NCBI GenBank assembly: GCA_920105625.2
Contig: OV050030.1
Span: forward strand, 187,780,387 to 187,844,386
Direction of reading: 5' to 3'
DNA from: Clusia tigrina
Lineage: Eukaryota > Arthropoda > Insecta > Diptera > Clusiidae
Length of the DNA: 64,000 nucleotides
The notes under the pieces were generated by a model, which was given only the letters and a program-made list of their open reading frames with translations, did no database searches and was not told where the DNA came from. Positions 1 to 10,489 of this stretch are shown piece after piece. The first letter of the stretch is position 1; every line of letters begins with the position of its first letter. The position numbers and the translations under genes are program-made.

Positions 1-383
1 TAATAACGGGTTGCTCAAGTTTGATTCGCTTAACATCTTCATTGTCTTTATCAAGATATTTATATAAGTAGTTTTCAATCTGACTAAGTCTTTCTTCAAT
101 TTTTTTTACAAATTCTTTATTTGCACTAAATAATCGGTCATTAATTGCTTTTTCAATTAGATTCGTATCCTCTTTAACATCGTTATTTATAATTGCATAC
201 AATTTTTCTATATCACTCTTAGTAATTTTCATTTGTCTATCATATTCGGTTTTGAATTCTTCTAATTTTGTTCTTAGAAGCCAATTCTTTTTAACAAGAT
301 ATGCTTTAGTAACTGCATCATTAACATCACTGGGTTCACTCAGATTAGTAATTGTTTTCTTATTAACATTTAAATGTTGATTA
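1..383 (-). pseudogene. Maverick coiled-coil/fibre-like protein, 3' part (runs off window)
   Basis: About 127 codons are open on the minus strand from the TTA at 381-383 to the window edge, with no stop. The start contains the block NLSEPSDVNDAVTKAYLV, which resembles the repeat seen at the base of phage and adenovirus-like fibre proteins. The rest is rich in Lys, Glu, Leu and Ile with heptad-like spacing, which suggests a coiled coil. A structural (fibre or attachment) role is inferred only from that resemblance. The gene is split by the 3.0 kb transposon and its C-terminus is outside the window. Confidence 0.65.
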
Positions 384-752
384 CACTGTTCAAGTTGTAA
401 AATGGTACAAACGTGAAAACCATATGGTTGTGTTTGGATGAGCCCCCTGAGTACTAATCCATCGATGAAAGTGCCAACTTGGCTCATTAGGAAAATTTTA
501 TGGAGTTTTGTTTGAATTTTGGTCAATTAGTGAATTTTTTACCATTTAAGCCCATTTAAGTCGCTATTCCTGTATTCAAAATTTCTTTCGTTATTTTTAT
601 ACGGCTCGCAATTACTAGTTCTACCATTAGAACGCACATTTCAACTGAGAAAATCAAATTTTTTAGCCTATTTTCATGATTTTTGCCCATTTTTCATCGA
701 TTTTCCCCATTTTTTGCTGTTTTTATGCGCTTTTTTGTAGTTCTTGCGCAAA
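384..752 (+). repeat. Left TIR of the CACTG element
   Basis: About 370 bp matching 3012-3390 in reverse complement, with only scattered mismatches (for example atgagccccc against gtgagccccc near the tip). Just inside the tip is a perfect 12 bp palindrome, AACCATATGGTT, also present at the other end; this is a candidate transposase-binding site. The inner TIR is a run of T-rich phrases (gatttttgcccattttt). Confidence 0.85.
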
Positions 753-1016
753 CTTATCGATATAGTTCTTACAGTTTTTCCTTTTTACAATATAATATGC
801 AATATTATTGCCATTTCAAGCAACTCAACATACTTTTTAAATACAGAAACCATCCTTTTTACGCTTTTTCGGATGATTTTCGCGTTTTTTATTGATTTAA
901 ATAAATTTTTTGAATACATTTTTTCGGTATAAAAATGAATGGAAATGCGTGTTTTTCCGTATTAATGTAATTAATTTTAAATTGGCAATTGAAATATAGA
1001 ATTATTCAATGGAATA

Positions 1017-2741
1017 TCATTCGTTATCCTCCAATTCCATTAACAAATTCCAGCAAAGATCTGCCAAAAGTGAATCTAATTTTTTTCCACTGTACCAGTG
1101 TTCCAACTGTGCTGATACCTGGTGGAAACGTTCACCATGCTCGTCTGATTCAGATGGCAACTGACGCTCAAAGTGATCTTGGTGGTGATGCATGAAATGC
1201 ACTTTCAACGACATTCGAACACCGATGTTTTCGAAAGATTGCAGCATATCTTCAACAATTGCACGCCAATTGTCCACCCGATGAATGCCGAGAACTTTTT
1301 CGATCACTGCTTTCAGGCTATCCCAAGCGATGAGTTCCGTCTCTTGAAGGACATTGTTGAAGTATTCATCCTTCATCAGTTTGCGAATGTCTGGGCCATT
1401 CAACACACCTGAATTCAATTTATGATTTTATATAAAAACTTTTAAGAATGCTTCATCTTCGTTTGGCGGAAAAAGAATGCCAAATATTTATTTACCTGCT
1501 TTAATTTTCGCTTCACTCAAGCGTGGAAAGATGTACTGCAATCGTTCAAACGCCAATCTATTTCCACGCACCAGTAACGCTTTGATGAAATTCTTCACTA
1601 CACCAAGTTTAATGTGCAATGGTGGCAGCAATACCTTATCCATCGGCACCAACTCCTTGTGGATAACGTTCTGATGTCCAATTAGACGATTTGTTCTCGG
1701 TAACCAATCTCGTTTTTGATACTGTGGTGTATATCGCGAATCCCACGTACACAAGTAGCACATATTTTTAGTGTAACCAGTTTGAAGGCCACAGATAAGT
1801 GCAACCACTTTCAAATCAGCGCATATTTTCCAACAATGTTCATGGTATTTCACAGAATCCAAGATTAGTATCATCGAATTATACGTTCCCTTTGTATTCA
1901 CAGCAAGCGCAATTGGTACAGGGTTTTTTGTATTATCGAAATACAGCAGCACAGCCTTGAGACTGCTCTTCGATCCATCGATGAACAAGCGCCATTGGTC
2001 CGCATTGTACGTGTAATTCATGGCCGACATCAAACCATTGATATCATTACAGTACGCAAAGGAATTGTTTTCGTTACGAGTGAAAAACGGTATAAATTCA
2101 TGCTGTCGGCCACGCGAACCGTACACTTTAACTTCTGGTGCCAGGATGTTTATAGCTTTAAGATGTTGAGCAAGAATTATGGTTTTATTTTGTGACAACT
2201 TTAGTTGTCGTGACATTATGTTCAAGCGCTGTTGTGTAACTTCAATGTGTTGGCATGGTTGTGTAATGTTTGATGGCTGATACAAAGAAAAATTCGATTC
2301 AGGCTGGGAAAAAAAAGATGATGTGTTGTATTCTTCGGTTGGACTCGGTTTTCTTGGGATTGGCACTGACGGAGAATGGGGAAGAGTCGTTTGAGCTGAC
2401 GGAACACTTTGGTAAATATATTGCATCGCCTTTCTTCTGTTCATACCCACAACATAATTTTTACATACGTAGCACATGTTTTTTTCGTGGTCGATTGGCT
2501 CTGACCAAATCATCTGTATTCCATATGGCATTCTTTCCCGACTACCTGCTCTCCAATCAGACAAACGTGCTACACACGATGCACAAGCCATTTTAGGCAC
2601 CCACTCAACATTACGAATCACTGGAATATTGAAGTACTGCTCGTACAATGTTGCAATTTCATCAGTAATTGTTTTCTTCATAGTGGCCCACTCTCCGCAC
2701 ATATAACAATAACGATCGAAGTTTTTAATGAATTCATCCAT
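1017..2741 (-). CDS. DDE transposase of the CACTG-ended element, two exons, apparently intact
   Basis: Exon 1 is 2741-1496 and exon 2 is 1408-1017, separated by an 87 bp GT-AG intron (1495-1409). The joined frame gives about 545 residues without a stop. Three Cys pairs lie near residues 12/15, 53/56 and 90/93 (N-terminal zinc-binding region). The core holds LFIDGSK (Asp near 255), CADLKVV (Asp near 309), a CxxC near 328-331, then in exon 2 KVHFMHHH and HGERFHQ (Glu near 508). The order D, D, CxxC, HxnH, E is the arrangement shared by RAG1/Transib and CMC transposases. The family is common in arthropod and Hydra genomes as an uncharacterised protein. The exact superfamily is inferred from termini and target duplication. 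Two residues of each exon-only frame at the junction are intron-derived. Confidence 0.85.
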
Positions 2742-3011
2742 TCTTTACTCACTTTTTAGCTTTTTGGGTTTCCTGAATGTTTTACGTGCTTCTTTATCTG
2801 ATCAACTTCGTGTGTGTAGTACTTATCTAATTTTATTTTCAACTTATCCTATTTTATTTTACAGCGTTGTATATTTTAATAACAATTATGACTACTTATT
2901 ACATATGTACATTGTTGCATTCCATTTGTATAATGCTAGGGATGTCACAACATTGTAAAAATGAAAATCGGTAAGAATTATCGATATTTTTTTATATATA
3001 TATATATATTT

Positions 3012-3390
3012 TTGCGCAAGAACTACAAAAAAGCGCATAAAAACAGCAAAAAATGGGGAAAATCGATGAAAAATGGGCAAAAATCATGAAAATAGGCTAA
3101 AAAATTTGATTTTCTCAGTTGAAATGTGCGTTCTAATGGTAGAACTAGTAATTGCGAGCCGTATAAAAATAACGAAAGAAATTTTGAATACAGGAATAGC
3201 GACTTAAATGGGCTTAAATGGTAAAAAAATTCACTAATTGACCGAAATTCAAACAAAACGCCATAAAATTTTCCCAATGAGCCAAGTTGGCACTTTCATC
3301 GATGGAGTAGTACTCAGGGGGCTCACCCAAACACAACCATATGGTTTTCACGTTTGTACCAGAAATTTCGTGTCAAAAACTTGAACAGTG
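3012..3390 (-). repeat. Right TIR of the CACTG element
   Basis: Reverse-complement partner of 384-752, ending CTTGAACAGTG at 3390 next to TTA. A short (TA)n run just inside it (about 2993-3008) marks where the two ends stop matching. Confidence 0.85.
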
Positions 3391-3494
3391 TTATCTATGC
3401 TAATACCAAGTGTTTTAGTTATAATTGTTTTTAATTTTGAATCGTTAAATCGTTGATTAACTGAACTTTCTCCAAATTTATTTATGAAACTCAT
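3391..3494 (-). pseudogene. Maverick coiled-coil/fibre-like protein, 5' part (split by transposon)
   Basis: The reading frame starts at an ATG at 3494-3492 and runs to the TTA target duplication at 3391-3393, where the CACTG transposon begins. The frame resumes at 383 on the far side. Removing 384-3390 plus one TTA copy leaves one continuous frame, so the gene was open here when the transposon landed. It is the downstream neighbour of the DUF8207-type gene (46 bp apart) on the same strand. The N-terminal residues match what I recall of uncharacterised arthropod Maverick proteins; no function is proven. Confidence 0.7.
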
Positions 3495-3539
3495 TTTGTG
3501 ATTTACGAGCACAGTACCGCCTTGTTTTTAATTTAGATT

Positions 3540-5009
3540 TTACAGAATTATATTAGCTTCTTTCAGTTCTTCGATAATAGAAATTATTTCGTTTTGGTGA
3601 TTATTATGTCCTACGCTTTCTGATGATAGAAGCAAACGTAATCTGTCGACTAATTCATTAGGATCATCCCAATATACTCGTATATATTTCGGCTTACGAT
3701 TAATTAATGATTTTAATCCGCTTCCTATCGTTAAAGAGTTTATTTTTGAATTAAACAATTTTTTAATTATGCACCGATATTTAAATGTTTTTGTACCTTT
3801 AATTTGTGCATTTGCTTGATAATGTCGTTTGTGTGCATTTGTAAAAATTAAAATTTGTTTATAATTGTTTAAGTCATTTTTCGAGTAATTTAGAGGTTTG
3901 GTGAGAAATACTAATTCAAATAACCCCGGTGTAATTTTCCATCTTTTACCACCAACATTAATAGAGTTGTCTGTATTAAATTTTATTTTCTTATATCCAT
4001 ACCGCCATCTTCCTTTTTCATCAACATTAACACCATATAGTGTATCTAACTTTTTACCATCTTTGAGTAATTCTAAATTTTTTAATAATTTACTTGAATT
4101 AGTGATACTACTATCATACAATTTAATTCGTTTTCTATCATTATTTAATTGTCCCTTACTTTTTCATTTCGAAAACAAATGATTTAATTTTTTCCGTTTC
4201 TTGTCATAATAGTTAAAATCATTTAATTTTGTTTTAATTTTCGCTTTCGTTTTACTTTTGTTTGTGTTACAGTTGTCGATTGTGATGTTATTAAGGGATG
4301 CATAGTATTATGCAATACGAGTACATTCTCATCATCACTTTTTCTTTTTACTTGCTTACTCTATATTTCTTTCATAAGATTTCCTTTTCAATTGTTTGTA
4401 TTTTTTTAGATTGTTTTCATATCTATCGTCTGTTGATGTGCTAGGTTTTTTCATTGGAAATGGTGCTTGTGATGTAATTAAAGGGACTACTGTATTAGGA
4501 ACTACATTCTCTTTATCAGCATCATTTGCACTTTATACTTGATTGTGTTCCGTAATTTTGTTATATCTTTTCTCTTTTAATTGTTTATTCACATTTAATT
4601 TTCTTTTATTTGGTTTAAAATAATTATCTTTTAATTTTTATAGTTTGTTTTCATATAAATTATTTTGTTTCATTCTTTTGAGTTTGTTTTGATCAACATT
4701 ATTTTTTTGTGATTTATGACTATTTGCTAATGAATCATTATCATTTATAAAAGAAGCCATGTTATAATCATCGTTTTTGTCATCTTCATCATCATCATTA
4801 TCATAGTTTTCATCATAGACAGTCCTTGAAATATTTTCTTTATTTTTCAAGTTTCCAATTATTTCATTCAGAGGTTTTGTTATAGGTTGAAATGTATCTT
4901 CCAACATATTTACCCTATCTATTGCATTTGATTTGAAATTTTTTAGTTTTTCTTTTAATACTGCTCTTGTCTTTATTATAACTTTTAGTAGTTTATTATT
5001 TTTATTCAT
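3540..5009 (-). pseudogene. Maverick DUF8207-type protein, frameshifted
   Basis: The N-terminal piece (5009-4638) has an amphipathic basic helix (KAVLKEKLKNF-like), then LEDTFQPITKPLNEI and an acidic Asp/Asn stretch. The C-terminal piece (4121-3540, 193 residues) contains KITPGLFELVFLTKP, DLNNYKQILIFTNAH and TFKYRCIIKKLF, which are hallmarks of a protein found in many arthropod Mavericks. The two pieces are the ends of one gene; the middle (4122-4637) is a low-complexity Lys-rich stretch broken by stops and frameshifts, with an internally repeated phrase around PLITSQ. Function is not established for this family; a virion protein is plausible given its place between structural genes. Confidence 0.7.
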
Positions 5010-5052
5010 GGTGCTTCCTTTTTCCGATTTCTACCGGTCAATGTTCTCTATT

Positions 5053-5147
5053 TAGTATCTGCTTTCAATCTGCTATCAATCTGATATTAATCTGCTTTAT
5101 ATCTGTTATCAATCTGCTATCGAACTGCTATTGATCTGCTTTTACAT
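5053..5147. repeat. Degenerate minisatellite (about 12 bp unit, AATCTGCTATC)
   Basis: Seven or more imperfect copies of a unit close to AATCTGCTATC fill the gap between the 3' end of the ATPase gene and the start of the DUF8207-type gene. The position is that gene's promoter/5' leader. Spacing wobbles between about 11 and 13 bp. Confidence 0.7.
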
Positions 5148-5154
5148 CAGGTCT

Positions 5155-5790
5155 CTCATAATTGAAAGAAATTATCAAATCCTTTTCGAGATCGTCCTTT
5201 ATTTATTAAATCACCCTTACTTACAACAACAAACCCATACTTATCTCTCCAACATTCACTACAAATCTTCATAAATTAATTAAATGACATATCTCCGATA
5301 ATATGATCATTATATATGTGCTTAACATTAATTTCATCTTGTTTAAATATAATAATCATATTTGCATTATCTCGTATTAAATGTTTTGGAATTTTCGTAT
5401 AAGTTTGACATAAATAAAAACAATCAATCAACTTGTGTCTTCCCATACAAAAATAATCTCTTATTGTGTTTTGTTTATCACAAATTACATCATCGAATAT
5501 TATTATGGAGTGTGGTTTAGCTTTAACTGGACTTATAACTTTTTCATTTTCCGAAAATGTAAAAAGGTTTATTCCCTTTATTGGATCAATAAATTTCTTT
5601 AGGTAGCAATATTTTGGTTGATACAAAGATTTTGAATATATGTATATATTTTGAAATTAAGACCATTAGGACTAAGCATAACATTAGTCTTGCCACAGTC
5701 TGATGGTCCTGCAATAAGTGCACGTATTGAATTTGGTAAAAGTGAACTATGAATAATTTTTTTGTTTTTTCCCTTGCATATAGATATCAT
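5155..5790 (-). pseudogene. Maverick packaging ATPase (FtsK/A32 family), frameshifted
   Basis: Starts at 5790. Walker A is ALIAGPSDCGKTNVM, followed after a frameshift near 5600-5630 by Walker B SIIIFDDVI. A further segment has DCFYLCQTYTKIP and RDNANMIIIF, typical of the sensor region of A32-like genome-packaging ATPases. A second frameshift near 5276 separates the C-terminal CSECWRDKYGFVV block (about 5275-5155), normally fused in the family. The enzyme would pump DNA into capsids using ATP. It lies upstream of the DUF8207-type gene on the same strand and divergent from the PLA2-like gene. Clear family, dead copy. Confidence 0.82.
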
Positions 5791-5949
5791 CAGGAATTCT
5801 TACTAAAATTTGCTTATGTTGCTTCTTTAATCGCATATTGATAACTAATATGTTTTCAATATAAATTCTCTATTATATGTAGAAAGTATCTCATTTCGAT
5901 TTGTAATGCTAACACGAATGGGCCTTGACTATTTCATATAGCAAAAAAA
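5791..5949. promoter_or_regulatory. Divergent intergenic region of the Maverick
   Basis: This 159 bp AT-rich gap separates the minus-strand ATPase start from the plus-strand PLA2-like gene start and should hold both promoters. It has TATA-like strings (tataaattc near 5861, tattatatg near 5870), but none is distinctive enough to assign. Confidence 0.35.
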
Positions 5950-6791
5950 TGGTTATAAACTATAACAAAAGACATACACATGATCAGATTAAGATTGGCA
6001 GGGGACTCGTAAACAACTTAATAAACGCATTACCTTTTGAAATACATTTACCTGGTTATCAATTCTGTGGACCAGGAACAAAACTAAAAGAACGTTTAGC
6101 AAGAGGAGATAAAGGAATAAATCCATTGGATGCGGCTTGCAAAGAGCATGATATTGCATATTCAGAATCAAAAGATATAAATAAAAGACATTACGCTGAC
6201 CAAATATTAGCTGAAAGCTTGGGGACGAGTAAAATCAAAAGATAGTAACTTAAGAGAACGTGCAGACGCTTGATTTGTAACAAACGCAATGAAGACAAAA
6301 GTTAAATTTGGATTAGGAATGAAAAATAACATTCGTAAAACAAGGAAATTAAAGAAAAAAAGAAGAAAGAGAAAGAAAAAAGGATATAATACAAAATTAT
6401 TTTCAACTACTATCAAAAACACCTTGAAAATCTTAAAAAAGAAAAACCTGATAATATAAATGCTGCTATTAAAATTGCTCAAAAAGCTGTACATTCAAGT
6501 TTTAGAAAGAAAAAAAAATCTAATATTGCTATACCGAGAGTTATTCCAGTACCAAAAATAGGTGGATTTCTTCCATTAATTCCAGTTTTAACAGCGTTGT
6601 CTGCACTTGGTGGTTTAGCTACTGGTGGATCAGCTATTGCAAAAGCTATACATAATATAAAAAATGGAAAGGAACAACTAGCAGAGGCTACGCGTCACAA
6701 TAGATACATGGAGTCAATTGCTATGGGTAAAGGTTTGCATCTTAAACCATATAAGAAGGGATTTGGACTTTATTACAATCAACATTCATAA
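5950..6791 (+). pseudogene. Maverick PLA2-like minor capsid protein, frameshifted
   Basis: The N-terminal part (5950-6245) holds a parvovirus-type phospholipase A2 fold: calcium loop YQFCGPGTKL and catalytic His-Asp in CKEHDIAY. In this fold the lipase helps virions breach membranes. After a frameshift near 6236 and a stop near 6270 come a very basic Lys/Arg segment and then a hydrophobic glycine/alanine block (GFLPLIPVLTALSALGG, then ATGGSAIAKAIHNI) and KGLHLKPYKKGFGLYY before the stop at 6791. The combination of lipase, basic linker and hydrophobic helix suggests a membrane-active minor capsid protein. I chose the Met at 5950 because it directly precedes the conserved domain. At least two frameshifts and one stop break it. 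Confidence 0.8.
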
Positions 6792-7143
6792 AACTTTTAA
6801 AGAACCTACCCAAACGACCACTAACAGATATAGATTTGAATAAATATGGAAAACAACTTAATCATTTTAGAGGTGTTTTTATGCGTGATTGTTTACCTAA
6901 AAAACCATTACCTCAAGAATGTGGTATTGTTAATTTAGATGACTCAAGCGGTCGTGGAACACATTGGGTAGCGTACTACAAAAATCACAACTATAAGGAA
7001 TATTTTGATAGTTTCGGAGACAACCACCACTTGAAATAGTAAATTATTTGAAAACACCTATTGAATATAAACAAATACAAAAATTCAATACTTTCAACTG
7101 TGGACATTTATGTTTAAAATTTCTTTTTCAAAATACAATTTAA
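6788..7143 (+). pseudogene. Maverick adenain-like cysteine protease, one frameshift
   Basis: Begins LPKRPLTDIDLNKYG and contains FRGVFMRD, GIVNLDDSSGRGTHWVAYY (catalytic His), YFDSFG (Asp) and, after one frameshift in the ACCACC run near 7025, NCGHLCLKFL (catalytic Cys) before TAA at 7141. These are the conserved blocks of the Ulp1/adenain family protease that matures Maverick capsids. No ATG precedes the first block; an ATA at 6788-6790, overlapping the upstream gene's stop, sits where the start is expected. With the His and Cys in different frames, the enzyme cannot be made. Confidence 0.82.
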
Positions 7144-7328
7144 AATAAAAAACAAAAAATGTTTTATTTAATAATTTTTCAATTAATTCTTCTCAGTAAA
7201 TAGAAATATATAATGAAGTGTAGTTTTCAAGCATATAGTATATACTAGCCTTAGTATAAAAGTGAGAATGTTTTCCATTGTTGGAATATTTTTCATATAA
7301 TTTTCAATTGAGCAACAACTAAAAACGA
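7144..7328. other. Intergenic gap in the Maverick
   Basis: AT-rich. It contains AATAAA-like strings just after the protease stop (aaaataaaaaac at 7143-7155), possibly its polyadenylation signal, and the presumed polymerase promoter. Nothing else is recognisable. Confidence 0.4.
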
Positions 7329-9893
7329 ATGGAGCAGAATAAAAATAAATTTATTAAAAATGCCAAATTGGCCTTTGAAAATGCTGAACAAAACCATTTA
7401 ATGGCGAACGAAGGAGTTAAAGCATGCACTAAACATTTGTGTGCTCTTAAAATACAGCTTGCTAGAGCAAAAACTGTGGGCACCAAACATCATTTAATTG
7501 ATGCTATAGGAGTAGTAAAAGGGTGTCGGGCTCGGTGCAAGCATCTACATTTGCATTCTGACACCAACCTTTCGAAACGAAGAAAAAATTGGACCTCTAG
7601 TAGAGTTAAATGGGAAGATGTTGACTCAACCTTTCGTAGACGGTGAGTTTAATTTTATTACTATTAACAAATGTTCTTAACTAAAAAATGTTTTTTTTTT
7701 TTTATTCATAGAATTCAAAGTGCAGTCATTATAAACCTTACTCATAAGGATATTAAGAGTTTCATGGAAGATTGCTGTAAAGTTTTTAACCGTCAGATAA
7801 AGAAAATCTTAAGGGATACACTTTTCTTTAAGGTAAATGGTATATTCTGCGGAGAGTTTGTAATTAAAAAAGATGATAAACAAGTTTGGGATTTAAAATA
7901 TATGAATACAAAAAATGTTCCAGTTTATCAAGAAACTAATGTGAAAATATGGTTTGAGGAAAATGTTCCATATATTGTACTGAAAAAGTTGGAAGAATTC
8001 CAGGAACGTGATGGTGGTTGGGCATTGTCAGCCATCTTAAACTTGAGTGTTAACATAAAAAAGTTTACTCCACAGCTTGGTTCTATGTACATACCATTGC
8101 CGAAGGAAATTCAGAGCAAGAAGGCATGCATCAAAGTAAAAAATAGTGATAATGCATGCTTTGTCTGGGCGATAATATCAGCCCTCCATCCTGTTGAACA
8201 AAATTCTGATCGAGTATCATCCTATCCTCATTACAAAGATATTTTTAATTTGAAGGAGATCCAATTTCCTATGACAACTAAACAAATCCCACGCTTCGAG
8301 AAACAAAATAACCTCTCTGTCAACGTCTACATCCTGAAAAAGATAAGGAAGGAACTTCTTGTGTACCCTACATATTTAATAAAGAATAAAAAGGAGCAAT
8401 CTGTTAATAGTGCAGAATAAATATTATGAAGCGAAAAAGGAAGATAATGATGATGATGATAATGATGATAATGAGAAACCAATCAGATACCACTTTGTGT
8501 GGATAAAAAATTTAAGCAGGCTTCTATCCAGTCAGATGTCTGCAAACACAAAAATCAAATATTTCTGTGACCGGTGCCTCCGCTACTTCCACTTTCAAAT
8601 ACGACTGCAGCAGCATGTTGAAGATTGTGAAAAAGTGAACAACTGTAAAGTCAGAATGCTAACAGATGAGGAAAAGTTTGTAAGCTTCAAAAATTATAAA
8701 TATAAGATAATGTCTCCATTTGTGATATATGCCGATTTGGAATGTATTTTGGAGAAGACAACTTCACAAAATTCATATCAGAAGCATATACCATATAGTG
8801 TCGGCTTTTATGTTCAGTGTATGTGCGACCCCTCGCTTTCGTTTTATAAAGGCTATCGTGGTGGTGACTGTATTCAATGGTTTATAAGCGAACTTAAGCA
8901 ATTCGCTGAAGATGTTGAAAAGGTATTCCTTTGCCCTCTTCTAATGGATAAATTATCCATTGAAGAAAATCGAGATTTTGAATTGTCTACTACATTTCAT
9001 ATATGTAAAAAATCATTTAGTGATGAGAATAAAAAAGTGCTTGACCATTGTCATTTAACGGGTATTTATCGTGGACCGGCGCATGAGAAATGTAACATAA
9101 ATTTCAAGGATTCCCATACGATTCCTATTATTTTTCATAACCTCAGTGGTTATGACGCTCATTTCATAATTAAAAATTTGGCTTTAGATTTGAAAGGACG
9201 AATCGAACTCCTTCCAATAAATAAAGAACGCTTTTGAAAGAATTTGGATGAATTTTTAATAAAATTCCGCTTCATTGATTCCTTCAAATTTATGGGAAGT
9301 AGTTTGGATACCTTAGCATCATCCCTTTCCTCATTTCCAATTTTAAAATCACAATTTCAAGATTTGTGCGATGATCAGTTAAGTCTGTTAACTCGTAAGG
9401 ATGTTTTTCCTTACGATTATTGTGAAGATGCTTCAAAATTTTCCGAAACCTCTTTGCCTAATGTTTCTCAATTTTATAATAAATTGAATAATACTAGTAT
9501 CAGTCAGGAAGAGTATGCACATGCCTGCAATGTTTGGACTAAATTGAATATAAATAATTTGGGGGAATATTCAGATATGTACTTAAAGACTGACGTTCTT
9601 TTACTAGCTGATGTTTTTGAACAATTTCGTTCAAGTTGCTATCAAACATACGGTTTGGATCCCGCTCACTATTTCACTTTACCGGGCTATACATAGGATG
9701 CTATGCTTAAACATACTAACATAACTCTCGAACTATTAACAGATGTTGATATGCTCATGTTTCTAGAGCGAGGTATTCGAGGGGGTCTTAGTCAGTGTAG
9801 TAAACGATATACTAAAGCAAACAACAAGTACATGAATAATTATGATGCTGCACAACCATCAAAATACTTGATGTACTTCGATGTAAATAATCA
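7329..9893 (+). pseudogene. Maverick protein-primed DNA polymerase B, spliced, truncated
   Basis: The frame starts at 7329, crosses a 69 bp GT-AG intron (7643-7711, polypyrimidine-rich acceptor) and continues IQSAVIINLTH. The N-terminal domain includes ACIKVKNSDNACFVWAI. A zinc-type motif CDRCLRYF precedes the exonuclease: Exo I VIYADLECIL, Exo II HNLSGYDAHFI, Exo III YLKTDVLLLADVF. The protein then reaches YLMYFDVNN, the first polymerase motif, and stops: the palm/thumb is missing. One frameshift near 8405-8420 and two in-frame stops (9235-9237, 9694-9696, the latter in place of a conserved Trp) break it. The enzyme would replicate the element from a terminal protein. Confidence 0.88.
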
Positions 9894-10235
9894 GTAGAGC
9901 GCCCATAAAACAAAAATGTTATTCTTTCCGCTCCCCGCTCATTTTCTAGTATATTGGGCATCAAAAATAATATCCGTGCAAAAATGTTTTCAATCGGATG
10001 CAAATTGGACAGTCCGTCACGACTTTTAGCCCTAAAAATGGAGTAAAACTAGTTGCAAGCTTTGATGAGTTATAACTCGTACGCCAGACGACTTTCAGAA
10101 AATACACCTTAAATATTTGTATTGCAAATGTATAGGCAAAGATTTTTCTCCTATACAATTTTTGACCTAGCTATGACCCTTCATAGTGTTTTTAGAGGTC
10201 AAACTATTTTCCATTTTTAAAATGTATTTGCCAAT
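9894..10235. other. Unassigned DNA after the truncated Maverick polymerase
   Basis: The polymerase frame ends abruptly at about 9893 and the following 340 bp match nothing I recognise in this window. There is no long frame, no terminal repeat and no tandem structure. It may be another element's noncoding end or the deletion scar. Confidence 0.4.
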
Positions 10236-10239
10236 TAAG

Positions 10240-10440
10240 TAAGAACAATGACGAATGTATACAACTGAAAGAACTTTTGTTTGTGAAGAAGCGAATACGA
10301 CAAAAAAAACTGCTGTTGAACTTTAATAGGCCGCATATTAAAAATACTAGGAAGAGGAAACAGTGGAACACCTCCTGTGTGGGTGCATGACTCTATACAC
10401 GAAAAGAGACTAAGACAGTACAAAAATAGATTTTGTCAAA
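10240..10440 (+). pseudogene. Possible Harbinger-type transposase N-terminal scrap
   Basis: Short degenerate phrases KKRIRQKK and VWVHDSIHEKRLRQYKN resemble the basic start of PIF/Harbinger transposases (a WVHP..R...G.Y pattern). No catalytic residue remains and several stops intervene, so this is a weak call; it could be chance. Confidence 0.25.
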
Positions 10441-10489
10441 GGAATTCACCACTTGTAGTTAGAGTAGTTGTCTGGATAGACACAAGCAA

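Larger units (their letters stand above)
384..3390 (-). mobile_element. Intact-looking CACTG-ended (CACTA/EnSpm-like) transposon with TTA target duplication
   Basis: The element starts CACTGTTCAAG at 384 and ends with its reverse complement at 3390. It is flanked by TTA at 381-383 and TTA at 3391-3393. Inverted repeats of about 370 bp (384-752 and 3012-3390) enclose one spliced minus-strand transposase gene. CACTG termini with a 3 bp duplication fit the CMC (CACTA/Mirage/Chapaev) group; PIF/Harbinger also makes TTA duplications, but the protein is not Harbinger-like. Because the host frame becomes continuous when the element is removed, the insertion is clean. All parts needed for autonomy look present. 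Confidence 0.85.
1..9893. mobile_element. Decayed Maverick/Polinton DNA transposon (left end outside window)
   Basis: Six genes of the Maverick/Polinton set lie in two divergent blocks. The minus block (1-5790) has a coiled-coil/fibre-like protein, a DUF8207-type protein and an FtsK/A32-type packaging ATPase. The plus block (5950-9893) has a PLA2-like minor capsid protein, an adenain-like cysteine protease and a protein-primed family B polymerase. Mavericks are self-synthesising, virus-related transposons, and this set is specific to them. Nearly every frame carries frameshifts or stops and the polymerase is cut at its palm domain, so the copy is dead. No Maverick TIR, integrase or major capsid gene is visible; they may lie to the left of the window or be deleted. 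Confidence 0.88.

Noticed and set aside
1017..2741. Host zinc-finger gene
   Set aside because: It lies wholly between matched TIRs with a TTA duplication, and the core motifs are those of a transposase.
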